Of a stretch of DNA of 32,655 nucleotides, positions 1 through 7,000 are shown one piece after another. This DNA is from CAXDOZ01 sp963991145 (GTDB lineage Bacteria > Bacteroidota > Bacteroidia > Chitinophagales > JABDMM01), in NCBI GenBank assembly GCA_963991145.1, contig CAXDOZ010000016.1, positions 1 through 32,655 on the forward strand, given 5' to 3'. The translations under genes were made by a program, and so were the position numbers. How positions within the stretch are numbered: the stretch's first letter is position 1; each line of letters begins with the position of its first letter. Under the pieces are notes generated by a model. That model was not told the DNA's origin and ran no database searches. It was given only the letters and a program-made list of their open reading frames with translations.

Positions 1-2
1 CG

Positions 3-536
3 CCCGCCGGCCCCGGCTCAGGGGAAAAGGCTGAAAAAGAAATGGTGAGGGCACTACTCGAGTGTGGCACTGAGCTGATTGAGCCCGACTACTACGCTGC
101 AATCTATATCCTGGAGGAAGCCGAAGACTTTGAGTGGACCAATCCACGATACGCTAAGATCATCGACTATTATAGGATTGAAATCCAGGGAGGAAAGCTT
201 CCTTTGCCGGGCACTATCCTTAGCCATGAAGATCAGGAGATCATGGAAACAGCGATCAACCTGACCATGTCTCCATATCAGGTTAGTCAGAAGTGGTTTG
301 ACCGACATAGCATTTCAACTCCAAAGAGAGAAGACAATTTCAAAAAAGACCTTGAAGAAGTGACCGCCCATTTTAAGGTGGTAAAGGTGAAAGCTCTAAT
401 TGATCGGGAGCGGGAAATTTTAAAGAAAGGTGGCCTTTCGGCCGATGAAGAAGCTGCCTCGCTTCAAAAGATCCAGAAGTGGACTAAGTTCAGAAACGAG
501 CTTAGTCTAGATCGTGGTAGAAATACTATTCATTAA
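3..536 (+). CDS. dnaG: DNA primase DnaG, C-terminal part (5' end outside window)
   Basis: The reading frame is already open at the first complete codon (base 3), so the gene enters from the left; an internal Met at base 42 is probably not the start. About 178 residues are visible. They match the C-terminal helicase-interacting region of Bacteroidetes primases: a conserved AEKE(M)VRALLECG-like start of the helical domain, an acidic helical middle, and a final charged helical segment with LIDREREILKK. The catalytic TOPRIM and zinc-binding parts lie upstream of the window. DnaG synthesises RNA primers at the replication fork and docks on DnaB through this C-terminal region. Its stop overlaps the tail of the convergent phosphopantetheinyl transferase gene by 11 bp. 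Identification is from overall pattern, not a search. Confidence 0.78.
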   Translation, partial: PAGPGSGEKAEKEMVRALLECGTELIEPDYYAAIYILEEAEDFEWTNPRYAKIIDYYRIEIQGGKLPLPGTILSHEDQEIMETAINLTMSPYQVSQKWFDRHSISTPKREDNFKKDLEEVTAHFKVVKVKALIDREREILKKGGLSADEEAASLQKIQKWTKFRNELSLDRGRNTIH

Positions 537-1170
537 GGATAGCCCAGGTCAGATAGCCCCAATCATGTGCTTCATAATGTATATCAACCGAGTCCATTTC
601 AGGGTACTCAGTCACTTTACCATGTAGCATCCCGGCGGCATCAGGCTCGAATGGATCGATAAGGATCCGCTCTCTAAATGCCAGTCCTTTCTCACCGTGC
701 ATCTTGTAGAGCGTTTCTTTGGCCGACCAATAGATGAGTAAAGATTGAAGTTTAGTCTCTTCTTCAAGAGCCTCAAGCTCATGAGGAAAGAGGAACTTCT
801 GAGCGATTTTAAGTACTGTTGGGGCAAACGGCTCAACATCTACTCCTACCCTTTTTAATGGATGGTAAATCGCAGCTGCATAGTCCTTGCAATGAGACAG
901 ACTCATAAAGCCCGGCACGTTCACCAATCTTGGTTTCCCAAATGGATCTTTCTCCAATTGAATTGGCTCAGGTATGTCGATTAGAAATCGAACCAGATAA
1001 CGGCTGGCAAGCCATTCCCGTCGCTTTGAGGGGTGAGAGATTGCCGAGAGTTGCTCCTTATCGTAATCGTTGAAGCGGATCTTCTCAGCAAAGAAATCTT
1101 CTTCTTCATCATAACGCCAAACTGCTAAGCCGGCACCGTCTTGAAATTTGTGATGTAGAGTTAAGGGCAA
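526..1170 (-). CDS. 4'-phosphopantetheinyl transferase superfamily protein
   Basis: A 214-residue Sfp-type transferase, which moves phosphopantetheine from CoA to a serine of carrier proteins. The two diagnostic motifs are visible: GVDVEPF (Mg-binding Asp/Glu) in the middle and WSAKETLYKMHG (W-x-x-KE-x-x-x-K) toward the C-terminus. Length is typical of the Sfp class rather than the short AcpS class. The first codon is TTG (MPLTLHH); there is no ATG until well inside the domain. It begins 9 bp after the porT stop, so it is probably the last gene of the ubiE-porT operon. No polyketide or peptide synthase is nearby, so the carrier-protein substrate cannot be told from context. Confidence 0.88.
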   Translation of the reverse strand: MPLTLHHKFQDGAGLAVWRYDEEEDFFAEKIRFNDYDKEQLSAISHPSKRREWLASRYLVRFLIDIPEPIQLEKDPFGKPRLVNVPGFMSLSHCKDYAAAIYHPLKRVGVDVEPFAPTVLKIAQKFLFPHELEALEEETKLQSLLIYWSAKETLYKMHGEKGLAFRERILIDPFEPDAAGMLHGKVTEYPEMDSVDIHYEAHDWGYLTWAILNE

Positions 1171-1179
1171 AACGAAAGA

Positions 1180-1896
1180 TTACCCTTCGAAGTTAATGGA
1201 TATCGTAAAGGCCCGGGAAAAGAGTTGATCTATAACACGTGAATAAATTGTCCCGCTTGGCTCATGAATGTTCATTAGACCGTGACTGAACTTGAACTCA
1301 GGTGAGAGTACGAAGTATGGGAAAAAGATCTGGAAGCCAAATCCATACTCAAGCGCAAAATCGTGCTTCTTAAGCTTTACAATATCATCTGCCTGTCGTG
1401 CCGTTTGGTTGGCTGCAAGATCAAAGTCGTACTTCACTCCAAGAAGAACAAAGATCCGAACGTCTCGGATCGGTTGAGACTTGAACCTGATCATTAAAGG
1501 AAAATCAAGGTAGATAGAGCTGATTGTTTGCTCGATCTCTCTATTTCTGTTGTCCTCATAGGTAAGGATCTTATCGGAGAAAGACAGAGCCGGAATAAAT
1601 CGCAGATCGAAGTACTTATTGAACTGGTAATTAGCGATGATCCCAAGATTAAATCCCGGAGCGAGCTTTGAATCAAAGGTTAAAATGGTATCTGAATACG
1701 GTCCTTTTACTGCAGGCTTGATCTTAAAATCAGCCATGTTTACGGCCATATTGATACCGAAATAGATCGTTTTTTGACCTTTTTCAAGGTAGTTAAGCTG
1801 TGCAGAGCTTTGAGAATAGCAGAAGCCCAGGAAAAGTATGAGAACTACTTTTCGCAGGTGTACATGGCGCAAATTCCAAAAGTTAGTGGCGTCCAT
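1180..1896 (-). CDS. porT: PorT-family outer membrane protein (type IX secretion)
   Basis: About 238 residues with an N-terminal signal peptide (core VVLILFLGFCYSQSSAQ) followed by alternating aromatic/polar segments typical of an 8-stranded outer-membrane beta-barrel (FGINMAVNMADF, FDLRFIPALSF, VLLGVKYDFDL, FALEYGFGFQIFFPYFVLSPEFKF). PorT is a required component of the Bacteroidetes type IX secretion system. The position directly after ubiE is the usual place for porT in this phylum and supports the call. The ATG at 1896 gives a 52-bp overlap with ubiE and a long n-region; a TTG at 1872 or CTG at 1857 would give a tidier signal peptide. The exported protein at 21737-23509, which ends in a sorting domain, is a likely client of this system. 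Confidence 0.85.
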   Translation of the reverse strand: MDATNFWNLRHVHLRKVVLILFLGFCYSQSSAQLNYLEKGQKTIYFGINMAVNMADFKIKPAVKGPYSDTILTFDSKLAPGFNLGIIANYQFNKYFDLRFIPALSFSDKILTYEDNRNREIEQTISSIYLDFPLMIRFKSQPIRDVRIFVLLGVKYDFDLAANQTARQADDIVKLKKHDFALEYGFGFQIFFPYFVLSPEFKFSHGLMNIHEPSGTIYSRVIDQLFSRAFTISINFEG

Positions 1897-2573
1897 TCTG
1901 CTTTTTTATAACCTACCTTTTCTAAAATCCCAGTGAATTTCTTTCCGCTAGGAAAGGCTTCAACTGACTCGGGCAGGTAGGTATATGCCCGGTGATCTTT
2001 ACTAAATACCCTTCCAATTAGCGGGCAAACATAATGAAAATAGACCTTGAAGATCTGTTTGAATGGGAAGCTACGAGGTTTTGATATCTCAAGAACGACA
2101 AGCTTTCCACCGGGTTTCAAGACCCTTAGCATCTCACTCAGACCTTTTTCAAGATTCTCAAAATTACGAACCCCGAAACCAACGGTCATTGCATCGAAGG
2201 TATTGTCCTCAAACTGTAAGTCTTCGGAATCTCCCTTTACAAATTCAACGATTGAATCAACTCCTTTCTTCTTTGCTTTGATTCTTCCATACTGGAGCAT
2301 ATCCTCAGAAAGATCCAGGCCAACAACTCTATCCGGATTCAACTTCAGGGCTTCCATGGCGAAATCGCCTGTTCCCGTTGCCATATCCATGATCACTTTT
2401 GGATTGGATTTTCCGATAAAACGAATTGCCTTTTTCCTCCAAAGGTTATCGATGCCTAATGATAAGAGGTGATTTAGGAAATCATAGTTGTGCGCGATGT
2501 TGTCGAACATCTCTTCGACCTGCTCCTTCTTCGTCCTGTCCTCTGCCTGATATGGTGTTACTGATTTCGACAA
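1845..2573 (-). CDS. ubiE: Demethylmenaquinone methyltransferase UbiE/MenG
   Basis: SAM-dependent C-methyltransferase for the last step of menaquinone synthesis. Visible motifs are MFDNIAHNYDFLNHLLSLGIDNLWRKKAI near the N-terminus, the SAM-binding loop DMATGTGDFAME, GLDLSEDML, the FDAMTVGFGVRNFENLEKGL signature, and LRVLKPGGKLVVLEISKP. The open frame extends to a TTG at 2654, but those extra 27 residues are Cys/Ser-rich and unlike the family. I place the start at TTG 2573 (LSKSVTPYQ), because a clear -7 promoter box (2587-2594) lies inside the extension. First gene of the ubiE-porT-phosphopantetheinyl transferase operon. Menaquinone is the probable electron acceptor for the sulfide:quinone oxidoreductase farther along. 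Confidence 0.92.
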   Translation of the reverse strand: MSKSVTPYQAEDRTKKEQVEEMFDNIAHNYDFLNHLLSLGIDNLWRKKAIRFIGKSNPKVIMDMATGTGDFAMEALKLNPDRVVGLDLSEDMLQYGRIKAKKKGVDSIVEFVKGDSEDLQFEDNTFDAMTVGFGVRNFENLEKGLSEMLRVLKPGGKLVVLEISKPRSFPFKQIFKVYFHYVCPLIGRVFSKDHRAYTYLPESVEAFPSGKKFTGILEKVGYKKAEWTPLTFGICAMYTCEK

Positions 2574-2586
2574 TGTAATTTTTTTG

Positions 2587-2594
2587 CAAAGGTA
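2587..2594 (-). promoter_or_regulatory. -7 promoter box for ubiE operon
   Basis: Reads TACCTTTG on the minus strand, an exact match to the Bacteroidetes -7 consensus TAnnTTTG. It lies 13 bp before the proposed TTG start at 2573, implying a leader of only about 10 nt. It rules out the longer start at 2654 if it is the only promoter. Confidence 0.6.
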
Positions 2595-2641
2595 ACATGA
2601 ATATCCTCCGAAAGTTGAGGAAGTTCCACTATTGAAACAGC

Positions 2642-2649
2642 TATCTTGG
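2642..2649 (+). promoter_or_regulatory. Probable -7 promoter box for engB
   Basis: Reads TATCTTGG, 7 of 8 to the -7 consensus TAnnTTTG. The engB ATG follows 4 bp later, so a start about 4 nt after the box would make the mRNA leaderless or nearly so. Confidence 0.4.
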
Positions 2650-2653
2650 CCCA

Positions 2654-3253
2654 ATGGTGATCAAGTCCAGCAGCTTCGTGTCCAGTTATGCCAAGGTAGA
2701 TGACTGTCCTAAAAGTGATCTTCCTGAATATGCCTTTATCGGAAGGTCAAACGTGGGCAAATCTTCATTGATCAATGCACTTACCAATAGAAGAAAGCTG
2801 GCTAAGGTTTCCGGCACTCCCGGTAAAACACAACTTATCAATTTCTTTCTGATCAATGAATCCTGGCATCTAGTGGATCTTCCGGGTTACGGCTATGCAC
2901 AGGTTTCAAAGAAAGACAGGCAGGTCTTCTCTAAAATGATCAAAAACTACCTGGTCAAAAGAGAAGAATTGGTTTGCGTTTTTCAATTGGTAGATGCTAC
3001 AATTCCACCTCAGAAGAATGACCTTGAGCATATGGCCTGGTTGGGGGAGAATGGGGTGCCTTTTGTAATTGTTCTTACGAAAAGTGATAGAAAGACACAG
3101 AGGGAAGTAATGAAAAACAAGAAAGCATTGGAGATGGAGCTGCTCAAGAATTGGGAGGAACTACCACCGATCTTTATTACCTCTTCTGAAAAAGGTACCG
3201 GTGTTAAGCAGATCCTTCAATACATCGACCAACTCAACGAAACGCTTGACTGA
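2654..3253 (+). CDS. engB: Ribosome biogenesis GTP-binding protein EngB/YihA
   Basis: A 199-residue TRAFAC-class GTPase needed for large-subunit ribosome assembly. All G motifs are present in order: GRSNVGKSSLIN (P-loop, residues about 29-40), SGTPGKTQ (G2), DLPGYGYA (G3), TKSD (G4) and TSSEKGTG (G5). Length is normal for the family. It is divergent from the ubiE operon and shares a short intergenic region with it. The start ATG at 2654 sits right after a -7-like box, and no Shine-Dalgarno is visible. It ends 2 bp before the convergent YkuK-like gene. Confidence 0.95.
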   Translation: MVIKSSSFVSSYAKVDDCPKSDLPEYAFIGRSNVGKSSLINALTNRRKLAKVSGTPGKTQLINFFLINESWHLVDLPGYGYAQVSKKDRQVFSKMIKNYLVKREELVCVFQLVDATIPPQKNDLEHMAWLGENGVPFVIVLTKSDRKTQREVMKNKKALEMELLKNWEELPPIFITSSEKGTGVKQILQYIDQLNETLD

Positions 3254-3255
3254 GC

Positions 3256-3738
3256 TTAAACTACTTTGTTTGCGCAGTTACTCGCAGCAATTGCATCGGG
3301 TTTAGCCTTGAATGCAAATCCCATACTTAGGATATAACCCATTGCTTCATTTAATGCCTTATTTGACTTGAATTGCGGATTTGTATTGATATCTGCGTGA
3401 ACTTCCAGATCAACATCGTACTTGTTCAGCAGCTCACAAAGCTCATAAGCAATGCTTATAGACATTGCCACTTCATTTAGCATGCGCTCTTTGATAGTGA
3501 TTCGCTCATGCTTGCTCTCATTTGAGATCAACATGAATCCACCATGCCCCTCTCTCAGAAAAACGATAACAGTTCCATACTCGATCAATCCGCCATATAC
3601 CTGAGAATCTGTTCCAATGCAGACCTTAAGTTTGTAGCCATTGGCTTGCTCGCGTCGAATGATCTCCTCAACTTTACTCTTGATGGGCTCGTGTACCGGA
3701 GTCCCTTTAAGTGTTCGCCACTTCATATTGTTTTCCAT
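3256..3738 (-). CDS. YkuK-like ribonuclease H-fold protein (DUF458)
   Basis: A 160-residue protein matching the YkuK family of RNase H-like proteins. The acidic strand motif is VCIGTDSQVYG near residue 42, with LEVHADINTNP in the second half and a conserved C-terminal IAASNCANKVV. The family is structurally predicted to be RNase H-like; its biological substrate is not established. It has its own promoter: a TATTTTTG -7 box at 3774-3781 on the minus strand, giving a leader of about 32 nt. Start at MENNMKWRTLKG; a second Met four codons later is an alternative. Confidence 0.82.
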   Translation of the reverse strand: MENNMKWRTLKGTPVHEPIKSKVEEIIRREQANGYKLKVCIGTDSQVYGGLIEYGTVIVFLREGHGGFMLISNESKHERITIKERMLNEVAMSISIAYELCELLNKYDVDLEVHADINTNPQFKSNKALNEAMGYILSMGFAFKAKPDAIAASNCANKVV

Positions 3739-3773
3739 ATCAACGTCAATCTATTTCTGTTTCAAGGCCGTAT

Positions 3774-3781
3774 CAAAAATA
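3774..3781 (-). promoter_or_regulatory. -7 promoter box for the YkuK-like gene
   Basis: Reads TATTTTTG on the minus strand, an exact match to TAnnTTTG, 35 bp upstream of the ATG at 3738. Confidence 0.5.
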
Positions 3782-3878
3782 TTTATCCACCATATCTTGA
3801 AGAAGACCCTATGTTTAAGAAAACAATTTCCAATTGTGAAGAATGTCAATTTTAGATTCCTTTTTTCGTAAAAACCCG

Positions 3879-3886
3879 TATATTTG
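3879..3886 (+). promoter_or_regulatory. -7 promoter box for rpmE2
   Basis: Reads TATATTTG, an exact match to TAnnTTTG, preceded by a T-rich stretch (3861-3866) about where the -33 element is expected. The ATG is 27 bp downstream and is preceded by an AGCAGGAA purine tract. Confidence 0.6.
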
Positions 3887-3913
3887 CACACTCAATTGGA
3901 ATAAGCAGGAATC

Positions 3914-4168
3914 ATGAAAAAAGGTATTCATCCAGATAATTACAGATTAGTTGTGTTCAAGGACTTCTCTTGTGACGAGGCTTTTATTACAAAGTCGACT
4001 GTACCTACTAAGGATACTATCGTTTGGGAAGATGGAAAAGAATATCCACTGGTAAAGCTTGAGATCTCTAACATGTCTCACCCATTCTTTACTGGTAAGA
4101 TGAAGTTTGTAGATACCGCAGGTCGTATCGAGAAGTTCAAACGCAAGTATCAAAGAGGAGGAAAATAG
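3914..4168 (+). CDS. rpmE2: 50S ribosomal protein L31 type B
   Basis: An 84-residue ribosomal protein. MKKGIHPDNYRLVVFKDFSCDEAFITKST is the family's N-terminus, and SHPFFTGKMKFVDTAGRIEKFKRKYQ is the conserved C-terminal half. It lacks the CxxC pair of zinc-binding L31 (only one Cys, in FSCDEAF), so it is the zinc-independent type B form usual in Bacteroidetes. It is monocistronic: its own -7 box precedes it and an intrinsic terminator follows within 25 bp. It has an unusually clear purine-rich ribosome-binding region for this window. Confidence 0.95.
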   Translation: MKKGIHPDNYRLVVFKDFSCDEAFITKSTVPTKDTIVWEDGKEYPLVKLEISNMSHPFFTGKMKFVDTAGRIEKFKRKYQRGGK

Positions 4169-4192
4169 TTTTCCCCTTTCAAAGTATATTCA

Positions 4193-4219
4193 AAAGCTCC
4201 GTTCCACGGGGCTTTTTTT
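4193..4219 (+). terminator. Intrinsic terminator of rpmE2
   Basis: The stem AAGCTCCG / CGGGGCTT (8 bp with one T-G wobble) with loop TTCCA is followed by a run of seven T. The end of the T-run merges into the -7 box of the next gene (4219-4226), so terminator and promoter are packed together. Confidence 0.85.
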
Positions 4220-4226
4220 ATTTTTG
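4219..4226 (+). promoter_or_regulatory. -7 promoter box for the GlmU-like/tpiA/prmA operon
   Basis: Reads TATTTTTG, an exact match to TAnnTTTG. The GTG at 4234 and ATG at 4237 are only 7-10 bp downstream, implying a leader shorter than 8 nt. Confidence 0.5.
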
Positions 4227-4236
4227 AGCACCTGTG

Positions 4237-5415
4237 ATGGAGCTACCCCTAATCTTATTCGACACCCCTCAGTTACATAGGCAGTTACAGCCTTTAACAC
4301 TGACGAGATCAATTGCTGAATTGCGAATTGGAATTCGCACTATTCGTGAGCAATGGGAAGACTATATGGGAAGCAAAGCCCATCTACTTTCCGACCCATA
4401 TCTGCAATTAGAGACTTTCTCACAAGGCGGAGTAAATCTATATGTGAGGTCAAATGTGATTCCTTCAGAAAAGCTCGTATCCGAGTTAAAGAATTTGAAA
4501 GAAGGTGACTGCCTACGGCAGGATGGGCAGGTGATTGCTTTCATTACTGAAGAGCCATTCACTTTTGAGGATATTGCCACTGCAAAGGGCAATTATATCG
4601 AGTCAAAAACTGATTCAATCATCATAAACAGACCCTGGGACCTATTTAGATATAATGGACAGGTGCTTGAAAGAGAATTCGATCGCTTAGCGAATGGGCA
4701 GGAATCTGCTGAAATTCACGATTCTGTCCTGTTTCTTGGAGATAAGTCTAAACTCTTCATTCACCCTGAAGCAAAAGTTCAGGCCGCCATACTTAATACC
4801 GAAACAGGTCCAATCTACATTGGAAAGGATTGTGAAGTAATGGAAGGGAGTTTCATTAGAGGCCCCTTTGCTATGATCGATCATGCTGTGGTTAAGATGG
4901 GAGCAAAGATCTACGGTCCAACCACACTCGGCAATTATTGTAAAGTGGGCGGTGAGCTAAACAATGTGATCCTTCAATCTTATTCGAATAAGGGGCATGA
5001 TGGATTTCTAGGCAATAGTGTTATTGGAAGCTGGTGTAATCTGGGAGCCGACACTAATTGCTCCAATCTTAAAAACAACTATGGTGAAGTTCGCTCATGG
5101 TCGTATCAGGAAGAGGAATTCGTTTCTACCGGATTACAATTCTGCGGATTGATCATGGGAGATCACTCCAAGAGCAGTATCAATGCACAGTTCAATACAG
5201 GAACTATTTGTGGGGTATCCTCAAATATCTTTGACAGTGGATTCCCATCAAAACACATCCCTTCATTCAGCTGGGGAGGCGGAAAGAATCGATTTGATTA
5301 CAACAAGTCTCTTGAAGTAGCTGAACGCATGATGGAGAGAAGAGGAAAAAGCCTTAGTGATCGCGATCGTGCGATCATGGCACATATCTATAAAGAATCA
5401 GAAAAGTACTATTAA
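4237..5415 (+). CDS. GlmU-family sugar nucleotidyltransferase/acyltransferase-like protein
   Basis: About 392 residues from the ATG at 4237; a GTG one codon earlier is also possible. The N-terminal half has a Bacteroidetes-type nucleotidyltransferase-like start (LILFDTPQLHRQLQPLTLTRSIAELRIGIRTIREQWE) without the classic G-x-G-T-R-x(6)-P-K loop of GlmU. The C-terminal half, from about residue 165, shows hexapeptide-like repeats of a left-handed beta-helix (AILNTETGPIYIGKDCEVMEGSFIRGPFAMIDHAVVKMGAKIYGP). The family is annotated as an alternative UDP-GlcNAc diphosphorylase/glucosamine-1-phosphate acetyltransferase, which would place it in cell-envelope precursor synthesis; that substrate is family knowledge, not proven here. 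First gene of a run coupled by TAATG to tpiA. Confidence 0.82.
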   Translation: MELPLILFDTPQLHRQLQPLTLTRSIAELRIGIRTIREQWEDYMGSKAHLLSDPYLQLETFSQGGVNLYVRSNVIPSEKLVSELKNLKEGDCLRQDGQVIAFITEEPFTFEDIATAKGNYIESKTDSIIINRPWDLFRYNGQVLEREFDRLANGQESAEIHDSVLFLGDKSKLFIHPEAKVQAAILNTETGPIYIGKDCEVMEGSFIRGPFAMIDHAVVKMGAKIYGPTTLGNYCKVGGELNNVILQSYSNKGHDGFLGNSVIGSWCNLGADTNCSNLKNNYGEVRSWSYQEEEFVSTGLQFCGLIMGDHSKSSINAQFNTGTICGVSSNIFDSGFPSKHIPSFSWGGGKNRFDYNKSLEVAERMMERRGKSLSDRDRAIMAHIYKESEKYY

Positions 5416-6176
5416 TGAGAAAACAGATCGTTGCGGGTAATTGGAAAATGAATAAGAACTACTCGCAGGGTTTAGAACTAGTGAATGAGGTTTTAACTGC
5501 ACTACCTGAACCAGATGCAAATAAAGAATTGATCTTCGCTCCTCCTTTTATCCATTTACATGGAGTAAGCGAGCAGATCCTTGGTCAGGCAGGTGTGAGA
5601 TTGTCATCTCAGAACTGTCATTATGAGGCATCCGGAGCTTTCACTGGTGAAATCTCCACTGATATGCTCCTCTCTTGTGGAGTACAGGATGTTATCATCG
5701 GACACAGCGAAAGAAGAGAATATTTTAATGAGAGCGATGAATTGCTTTTAAAGAAAGTAGATGCTGCTCTATCAGCTGGGCTTCGCCCGATATTCTGTTG
5801 TGGAGAGTCTCTGGACATTAGAAAATCCGGAGAACACATTTCATTTGTGACCAGGCAGATCGAAAACAGTCTATTCCATTTGAGCGAAGAGCAGATCTCG
5901 GGTATTGTGATTGCTTACGAGCCGATCTGGGCAATTGGAACAGGTGAAACGGCATCGGCCGATCAGGCCCAGGAAATGCACGCTGCAATTAGAGCTTTCA
6001 TTAGCAAGCGCTATAATGATACTATTGCTGACGGTATCTCAATTCTATATGGAGGTAGTGTCAAGCCGAATAATGCTGAAGAGATCTTCTCCAAAGAAGA
6101 TGTAGATGGTGGATTGATCGGAGGAGCTTCACTAAAAGCTCAGGACTTTCTTTCAATCTATTCCAGCCTTAGCTAA
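5415..6176 (+). CDS. tpiA: Triosephosphate isomerase
   Basis: A 253-residue TIM-barrel enzyme interconverting dihydroxyacetone phosphate and glyceraldehyde 3-phosphate. Active-site elements are complete: NWKMNK (Asn, Lys), IIGHSERREYF (catalytic His), VIAYEPIWAIGTGETA (catalytic Glu and flexible loop 6), and ILYGGSVKPNNAEEI (phosphate binding). Its ATG overlaps the upstream stop codon (TAATG, 5413-5417), and its own stop overlaps the prmA start in the same way. Expression is therefore probably coupled along the operon. Confidence 0.97.
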   Translation: MRKQIVAGNWKMNKNYSQGLELVNEVLTALPEPDANKELIFAPPFIHLHGVSEQILGQAGVRLSSQNCHYEASGAFTGEISTDMLLSCGVQDVIIGHSERREYFNESDELLLKKVDAALSAGLRPIFCCGESLDIRKSGEHISFVTRQIENSLFHLSEEQISGIVIAYEPIWAIGTGETASADQAQEMHAAIRAFISKRYNDTIADGISILYGGSVKPNNAEEIFSKEDVDGGLIGGASLKAQDFLSIYSSLS

Positions 6177-7000
6177 TGGCCTGGGTCAAATACTTCATCT
6201 CTGAATCTGATCCCGATCGCAGGGAGATTATTCTGGCTATTGCCAGTCAAATGCCTTTTGAGGCATTTGAGCATCTTCCCGAAGGGCTTAATGCCTATAT
6301 AAGACAGGAGAATGACTCCCCAACCGAGCTCACTGCACTTCTTGAAGAGTTTGGATTGGATAGCAATTACAGCTTTGAGCTAATTGAAGAAGAGAACTGG
6401 AATGCCCAATGGGAGTCAAATTTCCAGCCGGTTACAATAGCTAATACTCTTGGGATCAGAGCAGATTTCCACCCTCCAATGAAGACCGAATTGGAAGTGA
6501 TCATCACTCCTAAAATGAGCTTTGGGACAGGGCATCACCCCACTACTTCTCTTGTGGCAGAATTCCTTTTAGAGAATCCTCCAAAAGGTGAGAATGTGCT
6601 TGACGTGGGAAGCGGAACGGGAATTCTATCAATCCTCGCATCTAATTTGGGAGCTAGCGAAGTGATAGGAATTGATAATGATCCGTGGTGTGATGAAAAT
6701 TTCAGAGAGAACATCGAACTCAATTCTGTGGTCAACGTATCCTCTGTTTTGGGAACTATCTCCGATATCGATTCAAGGCAGTTTGGCACAGTAATAGCCA
6801 ATATCAATAGAAATGTACTGTTGGATATTATGCCTCAACTCTCAAAATGCTGCTCGTCTGGAGCACAGCTTTTTCTCAGTGGATTTTACGAAAGAGACAA
6901 AGATTCTCTTGTAGAAAGAGCTAATGAATTCGGACTCAATTTAAACTCAGTTAAAGAAAGATCAGGTTGGTTATCCCTGAGATTCAAAAAAGAACATTAA
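6176..7000 (+). CDS. prmA: Ribosomal protein L11 methyltransferase PrmA
   Basis: A 274-residue SAM-dependent methyltransferase. The N-terminal substrate-binding domain contains the PrmA-typical EENWNAQWESNFQPV. The catalytic domain has MSFGTGHHPTTSLV, LDVGSGTGILSILASNLGASEVIGIDND, and the active-site strand VIANINRNVLLDIM. It trimethylates ribosomal protein L11. It starts inside the tpiA stop (TAATG, 6174-6178) and ends in another TAATG with the next gene. Its N-terminal domain is shorter than in E. coli, as is usual for Bacteroidetes. Confidence 0.93.
   Translation: MAWVKYFISESDPDRREIILAIASQMPFEAFEHLPEGLNAYIRQENDSPTELTALLEEFGLDSNYSFELIEEENWNAQWESNFQPVTIANTLGIRADFHPPMKTELEVIITPKMSFGTGHHPTTSLVAEFLLENPPKGENVLDVGSGTGILSILASNLGASEVIGIDNDPWCDENFRENIELNSVVNVSSVLGTISDIDSRQFGTVIANINRNVLLDIMPQLSKCCSSGAQLFLSGFYERDKDSLVERANEFGLNLNSVKERSGWLSLRFKKEH

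Noticed and set aside
2047..2472. 141-codon open frame on the plus strand
   Set aside because: It is antisense to conserved ubiE motifs; a reverse-frame shadow.
2574..2654. Longer N-terminus for UbiE/MenG
   Set aside because: The extra residues are not family-like and the region contains an exact -7 promoter box.
3544..3855. 103-codon open frame on the plus strand
   Set aside because: It is mostly antisense to the YkuK-like gene, and its end runs into the rpmE2 promoter region; no recognisable protein.
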